Source: Metabacillus schmidteae (GTDB lineage: Bacteria; Bacillota; Bacilli; Bacillales; Bacillaceae). From it: DNA of 64,000 nucleotides. Location: positions 1,368,001-1,432,000 of the forward strand of contig NZ_CAESCH010000001.1 of the NCBI RefSeq assembly GCF_903166545.1, given 5' to 3'. Under the pieces are notes generated by a model, which was given only the letters and a program-made list of their open reading frames with translations, was not told where the DNA came from and did no database searches. The position numbers and the translations under genes were made by a program. Numbering within the stretch: position 1 is the first letter of the stretch; each line of letters starts with the position of its first letter. This document shows, piece after piece, positions 35,788-43,455 of this stretch.

Positions 35788-35913
35788 ATGGGTACAGTAA
35801 TTTGCCAAAATTGTAATTCAACGATAGATCACTTTGAAAATGAAAAGGTAACTGTTCTTTATTCTAAGTGTGAATGCTGTGACAGCGCTAAAAAGATTGA
35901 TCGTACAAAATAA
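35788..35913 (+). CDS. sr1P: SR1P-type GapA-binding peptide, 41 aa
   Basis: ATG 35788 after GGAGGAGG opens a 41-codon ORF: MGTVICQNCNSTIDHFENEK followed by VTVLYSKCECC and a basic tail. This closely follows the B. subtilis SR1P peptide (MGT-I/V-x-C-Q-x-C ... HFE-x-EKVT-LY ... C-x-C-C), a zinc-ribbon-like peptide that binds glyceraldehyde-3-phosphate dehydrogenase GapA and promotes its RNase J1 association. In B. subtilis it is encoded on the SR1 RNA; here it lies between GntR and RpiB genes, apparently in an operon. Confidence 0.85.
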   Translation: MGTVICQNCNSTIDHFENEKVTVLYSKCECCDSAKKIDRTK

Positions 35914-36023
35914 TAATTTTATATTCGTTCTTTTTGAATTAAATGAAAAGGTTTTCAATTTAATGAAGTACAACTTAGTAATTTAGTCAGAGTGATAGAT
36001 ATAAACGTGTAGGAGGAAATAAA

Positions 36024-36473
36024 ATGAAAGTAGCTATTGCATCAGATCATGGTGGTATAACAATTCGCAAAGAAATTATCTCTTTGCTTGAGGAAATGAA
36101 TATAGAGTATATTGATTTAGGGTGTGAATGTCAATCTTCCGTAGATTACCCTGATTATGCGGTCCCGGTAGCAGAAAAGGTAGCAAAAGGTGAGGTAGAA
36201 AGAGGCATATTAGTGTGTGGCACTGGTATTGGAATGAGTATTGCCGCTAATAAGGTAAAGGGAATACGTTGTGCACTTGTTCACGATACCTTCAGCGCTA
36301 AAGCAACGAGAGAACATAATAACTCGAATATTCTAGCTATGGGAGAGCGTGTCATTGGTCCAGGATTAGCTCGTGATATTACAAAAATATGGTTAACTAC
36401 CTCTTTCGAAGATGGCGGAAGACATGAAAATCGTATTAATAAGGTAACTGAACTTGAAATGCAATATAGATAA
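36024..36473 (+). CDS. rpiB: Ribose-5-phosphate isomerase B / RpiB-LacAB family
   Basis: 149 aa, full family length. ASDHGG near the N-terminus, DYPDYA, catalytic Cys65 in LVCGTGIGMSIAANK and His98 in REHNNSN, both of which mark the ribose-5-phosphate type RpiB. Interconverts ribose-5-P and ribulose-5-P (relatives act on other 4-6 carbon sugar phosphates). AGGAGG precedes ATG 36024 and a terminator follows. With split transketolase upstream it completes a pentose-phosphate shuttle. Confidence 0.92.
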   Translation: MKVAIASDHGGITIRKEIISLLEEMNIEYIDLGCECQSSVDYPDYAVPVAEKVAKGEVERGILVCGTGIGMSIAANKVKGIRCALVHDTFSAKATREHNNSNILAMGERVIGPGLARDITKIWLTTSFEDGGRHENRINKVTELEMQYR

Positions 36474-36482
36474 TGTTATACG

Positions 36483-36512
36483 AGAGTGATGGTCTACCCA
36501 TCACTCTATTTT
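36483..36512 (+). terminator. Terminator of the transketolase-RpiB operon
   Basis: AGAGTGATGG (36483-36492) pairs with CCATCACTCT (36498-36507) around TCTAC, followed by ATTTT. Confidence 0.85.
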
Positions 36513-36646
36513 AATGCTTTGGAAACTATGGTGATGTGGTTCGAAGGGGAATCCACAGGTACATCTGTATTGCCTATAATGAGAACCCTACCGCAGCAGG
36601 AAACATGCATAGCGTCGATATATGTTAAATTAATCCTGTATTAGTG

Positions 36647-36675
36647 TTGCTCTTTAAAAGAGAAAAGCTTATAAT
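36647..36675 (+). promoter_or_regulatory. Sigma-A promoter of the second GntR gene
   Basis: TTGCTC (36647-36652), 17-nt spacer, TATAAT (36670-36675), about 50 bp before the GntR start. No copy of the 15-nt operator is visible here, so this regulator seems to be made independently. Confidence 0.65.
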
Positions 36676-36723
36676 TAAATGTGTTTTAGTAACGTTTACA
36701 CGTAAGAATACATATTGAGAGAA

Positions 36724-37431
36724 GTGATTAAAATTAGCTTTAATCGAGTATCCAGTGAAAAATTATATATACAAATTTATAATCAAATTCTTTCAGAAAT
36801 CCAATCAGGATCTTTCAATATAGGTGATAAATTACCTGCAGAACGAGAGCTTTGTGAACAGTTTGGAGTTAGTCGTGCTCCGGTTAGACAAGCATTAAGT
36901 GCTCTTGAGTTGAATGGTATCATATACTCTCGTCAAGGAGAAGGTGTGTATGTTAAAAATACACAAATATTAAATCATTCTGATTCAGCTTTTATATTGG
37001 ATTCAACCTCCCCAGAAGATATTGTAGAAGCAAGAATGAATATTGAGCCGGTTATTATTAAATATGCTGCACTAAGAGCAACTGACGAGGATATTGAGGA
37101 ACTTCGCTCAACAATTCAAAAAATGGAGGAAGAAACAAAGTCTGGCATCTATGTCCCGGAGACTGATGAAGCTCTTCATAAAGGAATAGCTAAGGCTTCT
37201 CATAATGACTTATTTATTAAAATTATGGCTGCAATAAGTAATGCAATGAAACAGCAGGAAATGTGGAAGCTCATTCGAGATCGGACATTTACTCGTCCAG
37301 ATTATCGAGACGTTAACTTTGAAGAGCATAAAATGCTTATTAAAGCCATCGAAGAGCATGATGAATTGAAAGCTGTAGACCTAATGACGACTCATATGCA
37401 GAACCTCTATGATCGATATTGGAAAGATTAA
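36724..37431 (+). CDS. GntR-family regulator, FCD type (paralogue 2)
   Basis: 235 aa from GTG 36724; in-frame TTG 36715 is possible, but the GTG aligns with the start of paralogue 1 and both follow GAGAGAAG. Helix-turn-helix LPAERELCEQFGVSRAPVRQ is nearly identical to that of paralogue 1, so both should read the same operator. The FCD domain keeps the Asp/His set (PETDEALHKG, EEHKMLIKAIEEH, THMQNLY). The two proteins differ mostly in the ligand domain, suggesting one operator set answering two related inducers. Confidence 0.9.
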   Translation: MIKISFNRVSSEKLYIQIYNQILSEIQSGSFNIGDKLPAERELCEQFGVSRAPVRQALSALELNGIIYSRQGEGVYVKNTQILNHSDSAFILDSTSPEDIVEARMNIEPVIIKYAALRATDEDIEELRSTIQKMEEETKSGIYVPETDEALHKGIAKASHNDLFIKIMAAISNAMKQQEMWKLIRDRTFTRPDYRDVNFEEHKMLIKAIEEHDELKAVDLMTTHMQNLYDRYWKD

Positions 37432-37460
37432 TTGTAAAAGAACGGTTATACTAAATGCTT

Positions 37461-37506
37461 AAAGGACTTTATCAAGGTTTCCATTCTTGATAAAGTCCTT
37501 TTTTAT
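37461..37506 (+). terminator. Strong terminator behind the second GntR gene
   Basis: A perfect 16-bp stem: AAAGGACTTTATCAAG (37461-37476) with CTTGATAAAGTCCTTT (37486-37501), followed by more T. Confidence 0.9.
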
Positions 37507-37560
37507 ATATTTTGATGCAAAAAAAGTAACGGAAGGTTCTGAATATTCTTCTGATTTACA

Positions 37561-37618
37561 TTGACATTTTAGTCAAGGGTAGATATACTGTGGATATAAG
37601 TTAACTTAGCATACAAGT
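37561..37618 (+). promoter_or_regulatory. Promoter P4 with GntR-type operator (dehydrogenase/TRAP 2)
   Basis: Consensus-like TTGACA (37561-37566), 17-nt spacer, TATACT (37584-37589), operator ACTTAGCATACAAGT at 37604-37618 (15 nt after the -10) followed by TAACAAG. A cre-like TGTAAGCGATTACC lies further down at 37803-37816. Confidence 0.75.
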
Positions 37619-37860
37619 TAACAAGATTATAAGATAACAATATTGTTCTTAGTTTTTTGTAATCGCCAGCAAAACAGTCTCCAGTTTACTTTTTGAGTTG
37701 ATACCATCAGAAGTTTTTAACAGATTGCGGTCATTGAATATGGCTTCTACTGTATGTAACATCATGTTCCGCTCATCAAGTTTAAGTTTTACTAATCAAA
37801 AATGTAAGCGATTACCTACGTGTGTTTTTCTTATGAAAAATAGCTTAAGGGGGAAGGACT

Positions 37861-38886
37861 TTGAAAGCAGCATTATTTGATAGGGTTGAACATTTTACGG
37901 TCATTGGAAAAGAGGTACCAAAAATAAAGGGGAATGAAGTGTTAATTCAAGTCATAAGTGCCGGGATATGTGGTTCTGATATTCATGCATATTTGGGAAA
38001 ACATCCTTTTCGGCATCCACCAAGCATTTTAGGACATGAAGTAGTCGGCGAAATAATAGAGTTGGGGCATAGTGTCTCAACTTATGAAGAAGGAGATATG
38101 GTCACGATTGAACCGCAGATTGGATGTGGGAATTGCCATTCTTGTATAAAAGGGGACTATAATCTTTGCGAAGAAAAAGTTGTACTCGGAACAACAAAGT
38201 GGGATGGGGGTTTCGCAGAATATGTAGTAGCTAAAGAGAAGAGTGTTTACAAACTTCCGAAATCATTAACGCCAGATTTAGCTGTCCTTACAGAACCTCT
38301 AGCAGTAGGTGTTCATGCTGTAAATATTGCCGAAGTAAAAAAGGGAGATAAAGTAGCCATACTTGGTTCAGGACCTATAGGACTTGTTACGGCAGTTGCT
38401 GCTCATGCCAAAGGGGCTGAAACGATATGTTTGACAGATGCGATCGATAAAAATTTAGAAATAGGAAAAAAACTATGTGCAACAGATGTTGTGAATGTAA
38501 GGTATCAATCCTTAAAAGAATATGCTGCTGCTCATATTGGCCAATTTGATCATGTTTTTCTTACTGCGAGTTATGAAACGATAGTAGATGATGCCTTGAA
38601 TATTATCAAAAGAAAAGGAAAAATCATTTCTATTGCCTTATTCGAAGAACAAGTTTCGATTGATTTAAATAGATTGATGATTTCAGAGATTCAGATATAT
38701 GGATCTTCTATGTATGTAAAAGAAGACTTTAATATGGCAATTGATATTTTAGCGAGTCGTAAGTATAAGCTTGAATCATTAATTACGCATAGATATCAAT
38801 TTGACCAGATAAATGAGGCGATGGAAGTAGCCTTAACAAAAAACGGTTCTCCAATAAAAATTGTTCTTGATATGATGAAAAATTAA
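37861..38886 (+). CDS. Zinc-dependent dehydrogenase (sorbitol/threonine DH-like)
   Basis: 341 aa from TTG 37861, preceded by AGGGGGAAGGA. Catalytic zinc ligands in GICGSDIHAY (Cys) and GHEVVGE (His, Glu); structural zinc lobe GCGNCHSCIKGDYNLCEE; Rossmann LGSGPIGLVTAVAA. Oxidises a secondary alcohol of a polyol or sugar acid with NAD. First gene of the unit with TRAP transporter 2 under promoter P4, so it probably acts on the imported substrate. About 240 bp of untranslated leader precede it. Confidence 0.9.
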   Translation: MKAALFDRVEHFTVIGKEVPKIKGNEVLIQVISAGICGSDIHAYLGKHPFRHPPSILGHEVVGEIIELGHSVSTYEEGDMVTIEPQIGCGNCHSCIKGDYNLCEEKVVLGTTKWDGGFAEYVVAKEKSVYKLPKSLTPDLAVLTEPLAVGVHAVNIAEVKKGDKVAILGSGPIGLVTAVAAHAKGAETICLTDAIDKNLEIGKKLCATDVVNVRYQSLKEYAAAHIGQFDHVFLTASYETIVDDALNIIKRKGKIISIALFEEQVSIDLNRLMISEIQIYGSSMYVKEDFNMAIDILASRKYKLESLITHRYQFDQINEAMEVALTKNGSPIKIVLDMMKN

Positions 38887-38972
38887 TCTCTATTACCTTT
38901 GTGAGAAGATAGGTATGTTTTAAAAACGGCCTATTAAAAAATATAAAAGTAAGATTTTAAGGGGGAGCAATG

Positions 38973-39977
38973 ATGAGGAAAACAATTTTATCTATCATGT
39001 TAGTAATGATGGTGATCTTTTTAGCAGCATGCGGTGGGAAAGAAACATCAAGTGAAAAGAGTAGTAGCAATGGAGACAAAATTAATATTAAATTTGCACA
39101 TAGCGCAGTTGAATCAAATTCAAGACATGAGGCTGCTTTGAAATTTAAATCGTTAGTAGAAGAGAAGTCCAATAATCAAATAACTGTGGAAGTTTTCCCA
39201 AATGAAGTTTTAGGCAGTGAGCCGCAAATGGTAGAAGGTGTTTCATTTAACGATATTCAAATGGTGGCTGCTAGTACGTTCGCACAATATGAACCAAAGG
39301 TAGATGTTTTTGGATTACCTTTCTTATTTGAGACAAATGAACAGGCATGGGAAGCATTAGACGGCCCAATCGGTGAAGAAGTATTTGCAGGGTTACTTGA
39401 TGACAATTTACGTGTGCTGGGACATTTTGAAAACGGATTCAGACATGTGACGAATAATTCAAAACCAATTGAAAAAGTTGAAGATTTAAAAGGATTAAAA
39501 ATTCGTACGCCTGAAATGCCTATATTAGTTAGTATCTTTGAATCGCTTGGAGCAAACCCTACCCCAATGGCATTTGGAGAACTCTATATGGCCTTACAAC
39601 AAGGTACGGTGGATGGACAGGAAAATCCTATCTCAAATATCCATGCAACGAAGTTCTATGAAGTTCAAAAATATCTAAGTTTAACAAGTCATTCATATAG
39701 CCCAACGACTGTCGCAATTAGTGATGAATTTTGGCAAACGCTAACACCTGAACAACAGGAAATCGTTCAATCAAGTTTAAAAGAAGCTTCAACATTTCAT
39801 AGAGACTTAGTTATGAAGGATGAAGAGACTCTTTTAAAAGAGCTTGAAAAAGAGGGAATGAAAGTAAATAAACCAGATATCGCATCTTTTAGAGAAGCTT
39901 CCAAATCTGTATATGAAGAATATGAAGATACTTATGGTAAAGACCTTATCGACCGTATCCTAAAGGCTCAAGAGTAA
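38973..39977 (+). CDS. dctP: TRAP transporter substrate-binding lipoprotein 2 (DctP family)
   Basis: 334 aa from ATG 38973 (seven bases behind GGGGGA; ATG 38970 also possible). Signal peptide with lipobox LAAC, Ser-rich linker, DctP fold. ENGFRHVTNN and GLKIRTPEMP both keep the arginines that bind the ligand carboxylate, unlike paralogue 1 (Thr at the second). NPTPMAFGELYMALQQGTVD and QENP present. Likely binds a carboxylated substrate such as a sugar acid. Separated from dctQ by a terminator-like hairpin. Confidence 0.93.
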   Translation: MRKTILSIMLVMMVIFLAACGGKETSSEKSSSNGDKINIKFAHSAVESNSRHEAALKFKSLVEEKSNNQITVEVFPNEVLGSEPQMVEGVSFNDIQMVAASTFAQYEPKVDVFGLPFLFETNEQAWEALDGPIGEEVFAGLLDDNLRVLGHFENGFRHVTNNSKPIEKVEDLKGLKIRTPEMPILVSIFESLGANPTPMAFGELYMALQQGTVDGQENPISNIHATKFYEVQKYLSLTSHSYSPTTVAISDEFWQTLTPEQQEIVQSSLKEASTFHRDLVMKDEETLLKELEKEGMKVNKPDIASFREASKSVYEEYEDTYGKDLIDRILKAQE

Positions 39978-39989
39978 AAAGGTGAGAAA

Positions 39990-40034
39990 AGCAGAATCTA
40001 TCCGAATGGTTATCTTCAGTAGATTCTGCTTTTT
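39990..40034 (+). terminator. Intraoperonic terminator between dctP and dctQ
   Basis: AGCAGAATCTA (39990-40000) pairs perfectly with TAGATTCTGCT (40020-40030), 19-nt loop, then TTTT. Probably partial, giving more binding protein than permease. Confidence 0.7.
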
Positions 40035-40051
40035 ATAAAGGGGGTAAATTT

Positions 40052-40525
40052 ATGTCGGTTATAAAATGGTTAGATGAGAATATAGAGGGCTTCTTACTTA
40101 TTTTACTTAGTATCCTAACAGTAGTAGTCGTTTTTATCCAAGTGTTTATGAGGTATGTGTTAAGTTCCTCCCTTGTTTGGTCAGAGGAGCTAGCCAGGTA
40201 TGCTTTTATATGGATGATTTATATCGGGGTAAGTTATGGAGTGAAACGGCAAGCACATATAAGTGTTGACGCATTGGCAATGCTGTTTAAAAGAAAAGGC
40301 AAGTTTTTGTTAGCGATGTGCGCAAATGTAGCATTTTTAGCATTTGCTGTTATTCTTATATACTTTAGTTTTGAAGTCGTCATTCAAGTTACACGTACTT
40401 CACCCGCTTTAAATATACCTATGCAATGGGTGTACGCAGCTCCAATGGTTGGATTATTATTAACGGCTATTAGAATCATTCAAAGAATGAAAATTCAATT
40501 TGATCTATTTAGATCTGGGGAGTAG
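40052..40525 (+). CDS. dctQ: TRAP transporter small permease 2 (DctQ family)
   Basis: 157 aa, four helices; FIQVFMRYVLSSSLVWSEE and ARYAFIWMIYIGVSYGVK as in the first copy at 28359. AAAGGGGGT precedes ATG 40052. The dctM ribosome site overlaps its stop codon. Partners with the product of 40535. Confidence 0.92.
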   Translation: MSVIKWLDENIEGFLLILLSILTVVVVFIQVFMRYVLSSSLVWSEELARYAFIWMIYIGVSYGVKRQAHISVDALAMLFKRKGKFLLAMCANVAFLAFAVILIYFSFEVVIQVTRTSPALNIPMQWVYAAPMVGLLLTAIRIIQRMKIQFDLFRSGE

Positions 40526-40534
40526 GTGATAAGT

Positions 40535-41815
40535 ATGACAGCACTCGTATTGTTTGGTAGTTTCGTATTCTTTTTACTTTTGACAGTCCCTATCGGTATT
40601 TCATTGGGATTGGCTTCTCTTGTCACAATTTTATATGCAGATGTCACATCAGTTGAATACCTCGCACAAAGTCTTGTTCAATCTACTGATTCATTTCCTT
40701 TAATGGCAGTTCCTTTCTTCATTTTAGCAGGAGAAATTATGGGGAAAGGTGGAATATCTGAGCGTCTTTTTAAGCTGGCTAATGTTTTTGTAGGGAATTT
40801 TACAGGTGGATTTGCAATGGCGGCAGTACTGACTTGTATGTTTTTTGCAGCGATTTCCGGGTCAGGTCCTGCAACAGTTGCAGCAGTTGGCGGGATTATG
40901 ATTCCTGCAATGGTTGGATATGGTTATGATAAAAAATTTGCAACTGCAGTTGTCGTAGCTGCCGGTGCACTAGGCATTATTATTCCACCAAGTATTCCAA
41001 TGGTTATATACGGTGTATCTGGTAGTGTATCAATTGGTGATATGTTTATTGCCGGTATCATACCAGGTGTTCTTATTGGTGCTGTAATGATGGGATGGAG
41101 TTATATTTACTCGAAAAAGAATAACTATAAAGGAAATGGTGAAAAGTTCACATTTAAAAGAGCACTATCCGGGATTAATGAGGCGAAGTGGGCAATATTT
41201 ATTCCTATCCTTATCTTAGGAGGCATATATGGAGGTATTTTTACGCCAACTGAGGCAGCTGTAGTTGCTGTTGTATACGCGGCAATTATTAGTATTTTTG
41301 TTTATAAAGAGCTGACATTTAAGACATTTCCTAAGGTATTAAAGGATGCAGCATTAACATCTGCAACAATATTAATTATTATTGGAACGGCAAATGCATT
41401 TGGAAGAATTTTAACGATGGAACAAATTCCTAGATTGGTAGCTGATTCATTATTAAGTATATCTTCGAATCCCCTGGTCATATTATTACTTATTAATCTC
41501 TTACTATTATTTGTTGGGATGTTTATGGATACTGTCGCAGCAATTATTATATTAGTTCCAATTTTATTGCCTATTGCTATAAATATTGGAATAGATCCTA
41601 TACACTTTGGAATTATTATGATTGTAAACTTGGCCATAGGATTTATAACACCACCTGTAGGTGTAAATCTATTTGTTGGTTCTGGTATATCTGGTTTATC
41701 TATTGAGTCCCTAGCTAAAGCTACAATTCCATTTTTTGTAGCGATGATTTTAAGCTTAACTGTCATTACAGTCATTCCTGGAGTGTCTCTATTCTTGGTT
41801 GAGTTTTTTAAATAG
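40535..41815 (+). CDS. dctM: TRAP transporter large permease 2 (DctM family)
   Basis: 426 aa from ATG 40535; the in-frame GTG 40526 forms part of the likely ribosome site, and the ATG start aligns with the first DctM (MTxxVLFGxF). About 12 helices, with IPFFILAGEIMGKGGIS, FFAAISGSGPATVAAVGGIM, GIFTPTEAAVVAVVYA and GFITPPVGVNLFVGSG. A dyad repeat begins at its stop codon. Confidence 0.93.
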   Translation: MTALVLFGSFVFFLLLTVPIGISLGLASLVTILYADVTSVEYLAQSLVQSTDSFPLMAVPFFILAGEIMGKGGISERLFKLANVFVGNFTGGFAMAAVLTCMFFAAISGSGPATVAAVGGIMIPAMVGYGYDKKFATAVVVAAGALGIIIPPSIPMVIYGVSGSVSIGDMFIAGIIPGVLIGAVMMGWSYIYSKKNNYKGNGEKFTFKRALSGINEAKWAIFIPILILGGIYGGIFTPTEAAVVAVVYAAIISIFVYKELTFKTFPKVLKDAALTSATILIIIGTANAFGRILTMEQIPRLVADSLLSISSNPLVILLLINLLLLFVGMFMDTVAAIIILVPILLPIAINIGIDPIHFGIIMIVNLAIGFITPPVGVNLFVGSGISGLSIESLAKATIPFFVAMILSLTVITVIPGVSLFLVEFFK

Positions 41816-41993
41816 GCTGTTTTGGCAAAGATTGTGGCTATTAAACAGTATTCTAACACTATAGTGGAATGGAGCGGAAGGCACTCGACTCCTGCGGGAA
41901 GTGAGGAAAGGCTGAGACCCCGCAGGCGAAGCCGAGGAGGCTCAGCTTCCTCCCCGCGGAAAGCGAGTGACTGCAGCGCAATGGAACGAACTA
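41815..41993. repeat. Interspersed GC-rich dyad repeat, copy 3 (full length)
   Basis: About 180 bp, strikingly GC-rich for this genome, with inverted GAGGCTCAGC-type arms (GAGACCCCGCAGGCGAAGCC then CCTCCCCGCGGAAAGCGAGT) and ends GGCTGTTTTGGCAAAGATTG and GCGCAATGGAACGAACTA. Resembles a family of hairpin-forming repeats common in Bacillaceae. Starts at the dctM stop codon. Confidence 0.8.
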
Positions 41994-42108
41994 AATTTTA
42001 TCTTTAACTGCATTAAAAACAACAAATTAAATAACACCCTTTAAATAAATTGAATTTGAAAAGGTGCTTTTTAATAAACAAAAGATAAAAAGAAATGAGC
42101 ATATGATG

Positions 42109-42166
42109 TTGACAAGGACAAATTGGAAAAGTAAACTTTAATTATTGGATTACTTAGTATACAAGA
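42109..42166 (+). promoter_or_regulatory. Promoter P5 with GntR-type operator (tpx)
   Basis: TTGACA (42109-42114), 17-nt spacer, TAAACT (42132-42137), then ACTTAGTATACAAGA at 42152-42166, again 15 nt after the -10, followed by TTACAAG. One base off the operator consensus. Drives tpx, 86 bp downstream. Confidence 0.7.
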
Positions 42167-42251
42167 TTACAAGTGAGTTAGTTTGGTAGTTAATTTGTTT
42201 GCATTAATGAACTAAGTGTATCTAATGTATAGACATAAAGGAGGAATTGGT

Positions 42252-42752
42252 ATGGCTTCAGTTACATTTTTAAATGATCCCGTTACATTAGTAGGAAAAG
42301 AAATAAAAGTCGGAGACACTGCACCTGATTTTGAAGTACTTGATAATGATTTATCTCCAGTAAGACTTGAGGATTCAGAAGGAAAGGTCCGCTTAATTTC
42401 AGTAGTACCTTCACTTGACACTGGGGTTTGTGATGCACAAACTCGTCGTTTTAACGAAGATGCCTCTAGTGTAAGCGGTGTAGAAGTATTAACAATCAGC
42501 GTTGATTTACCATTTGCACAAAAAAGATGGTGTGGATCAAATGGGCTTGAGAATGTTAAAACGCTTTCTGATCACCGTAGCCTTTCATTTGGTGAAGCGT
42601 ATGGCGTTCATATTAAAGAATTACGCCTATTAACAAGAGCCGTTTTTGTTATTGATTCAAGTGATAAGGTTACTTATGTTGAATATGTAAACGAAGTTTC
42701 AAATCATCCTGATTATGAGGCTGCAATTGAAGCTGTTAAAGCAGCACGATAA
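42252..42752 (+). CDS. tpx: Thiol peroxidase (Tpx)
   Basis: 166 aa from ATG 42252 (AAGGAGG upstream; the longer ORF from 42216 lacks a site). Atypical 2-Cys peroxiredoxin: [16 protein letters not shown] with peroxidatic Cys60, and KRWCGSNG with resolving Cys94, the standard Tpx spacing. Reduces peroxides using thioredoxin in the cytoplasm. Its promoter carries the GntR-type operator of the surrounding sugar regulon. A 5'-truncated copy lies at 14538. Confidence 0.95.
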   Translation: MASVTFLNDPVTLVGKEIKVGDTAPDFEVLDNDLSPVRLEDSEGKVRLISVVPSLDTGVCDAQTRRFNEDASSVSGVEVLTISVDLPFAQKRWCGSNGLENVKTLSDHRSLSFGEAYGVHIKELRLLTRAVFVIDSSDKVTYVEYVNEVSNHPDYEAAIEAVKAAR

Positions 42753-42768
42753 GTAAAAATAAAACTAG

Positions 42769-42804
42769 AAAAAGGAGGGGACCTTTAATGGAAGCCTCCT
42801 TTTT
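42769..42804 (+). terminator. Terminator of tpx
   Basis: AAAAAGGAGG (42769-42778) pairs with CCTCCTTTTT (42795-42804), 16-nt loop. Confidence 0.85.
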
Positions 42805-42884
42805 GGTTGTTTAAAAAATTACCAAAAACATAGAGCATGGTGATACAGAATATGTTGAAGAGGCAATTTGAGATTTTTAAAACA

Positions 42885-42956
42885 AGAAAGCGCTTTAAAA
42901 ATATATTGACAAATTATACCTTGGATTTTATAATGACTTTATTGAAAACGTTTACT
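42885..42956 (+). promoter_or_regulatory. Promoter and cre sites of the maltodextrin operon
   Basis: TTGACA (42906-42911), 17-nt spacer, TATAAT (42929-42934). A cre-like AGAAAGCGCTTTAA (42885-42898) lies upstream of the -35 and TGAAAACGTTTACT (42943-42956) covers the start region. This is the best promoter ahead of mdxE and implies a leader of about 510 nt. Confidence 0.75.
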
Positions 42957-43060
42957 TAACTTGTTGTTTAAGAGGAAAGTTATATTTTATAAAAGAAGAT
43001 TTCTGATAATCATATATTTATTGATTACTTCCTAAACTTTCATAATATTTATATACAATG

Positions 43061-43078
43061 TGATTAAACGTTATATCA
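43061..43078. promoter_or_regulatory. LacI-type operator O1
   Basis: TGATTAAACGTTATATCA, first of three identical 18-mers in the mdxE leader; central AACGTT is the LacI/GalR-family core. Confidence 0.75.
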
Positions 43079-43111
43079 AAAAAGAGACCCAAAATGGGAA
43101 TTTGCAAAATA

Positions 43112-43129
43112 TGATTAAACGTTATATCA
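43112..43129. promoter_or_regulatory. LacI-type operator O2
   Basis: Second identical TGATTAAACGTTATATCA, 51 bp after O1. Confidence 0.75.
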
Positions 43130-43216
43130 CGAGGGATTCAATAACTATTTGATTAAATAGTGTAAGCAGAAAATGAAATCCTCACTTTATTTAGGAAACA
43201 TTTGATTTTCACAAAA

Positions 43217-43234
43217 TGATTAAACGTTATATCA
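43217..43234. promoter_or_regulatory. LacI-type operator O3
   Basis: Third identical TGATTAAACGTTATATCA, 105 bp (10 helical turns) after O2, a spacing that permits looping. Confidence 0.75.
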
Positions 43235-43348
43235 AATATTGAATTGTTTACTTCTATTTTTGCTAAGATCTACTATGAAACTGGCTTCTTGCTTCAATTA
43301 AATGTTAAACGAGTACCTATGTAAATGATGTATTCTCAGTATGATATT

Positions 43349-43366
43349 TGATGAAACGTTTTACCA
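43349..43366. promoter_or_regulatory. LacI-type operator O4 (variant)
   Basis: TGATGAAACGTTTTACCA, same core with altered flanks, 90 bp before mdxE. Could be a weaker MdxR site or a CcpA-like site. Confidence 0.55.
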
Positions 43367-43455
43367 TGTTGTTATTTAAATGCCTATTTTATGAATCTAT
43401 CAAATAGGCGTTGAAATAAATGAAATATTACTACTAAAAAGGTGGGAGATTATTA

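Noticed and set aside
36024..36473. RpiB as a sulfoerythrose isomerase of a sulfo-transketolase pathway
   Set aside because: Catalytic residues and surrounding sequence look like ordinary Bacillus RpiB; kept only as an open possibility in the pathway finding.
36700..36712. AACGTTTACA upstream of the second GntR gene as a cre site
   Set aside because: Two mismatches at fixed positions of the consensus; too weak to list.
43061..43234. Three identical 18-bp repeats that could suggest a CRISPR array
   Set aside because: Units are too short, spacers are unequal (33 and 87 bp), and the sequence has the LacI operator core AACGTT; a LacI gene and matching sites lie in the same locus.
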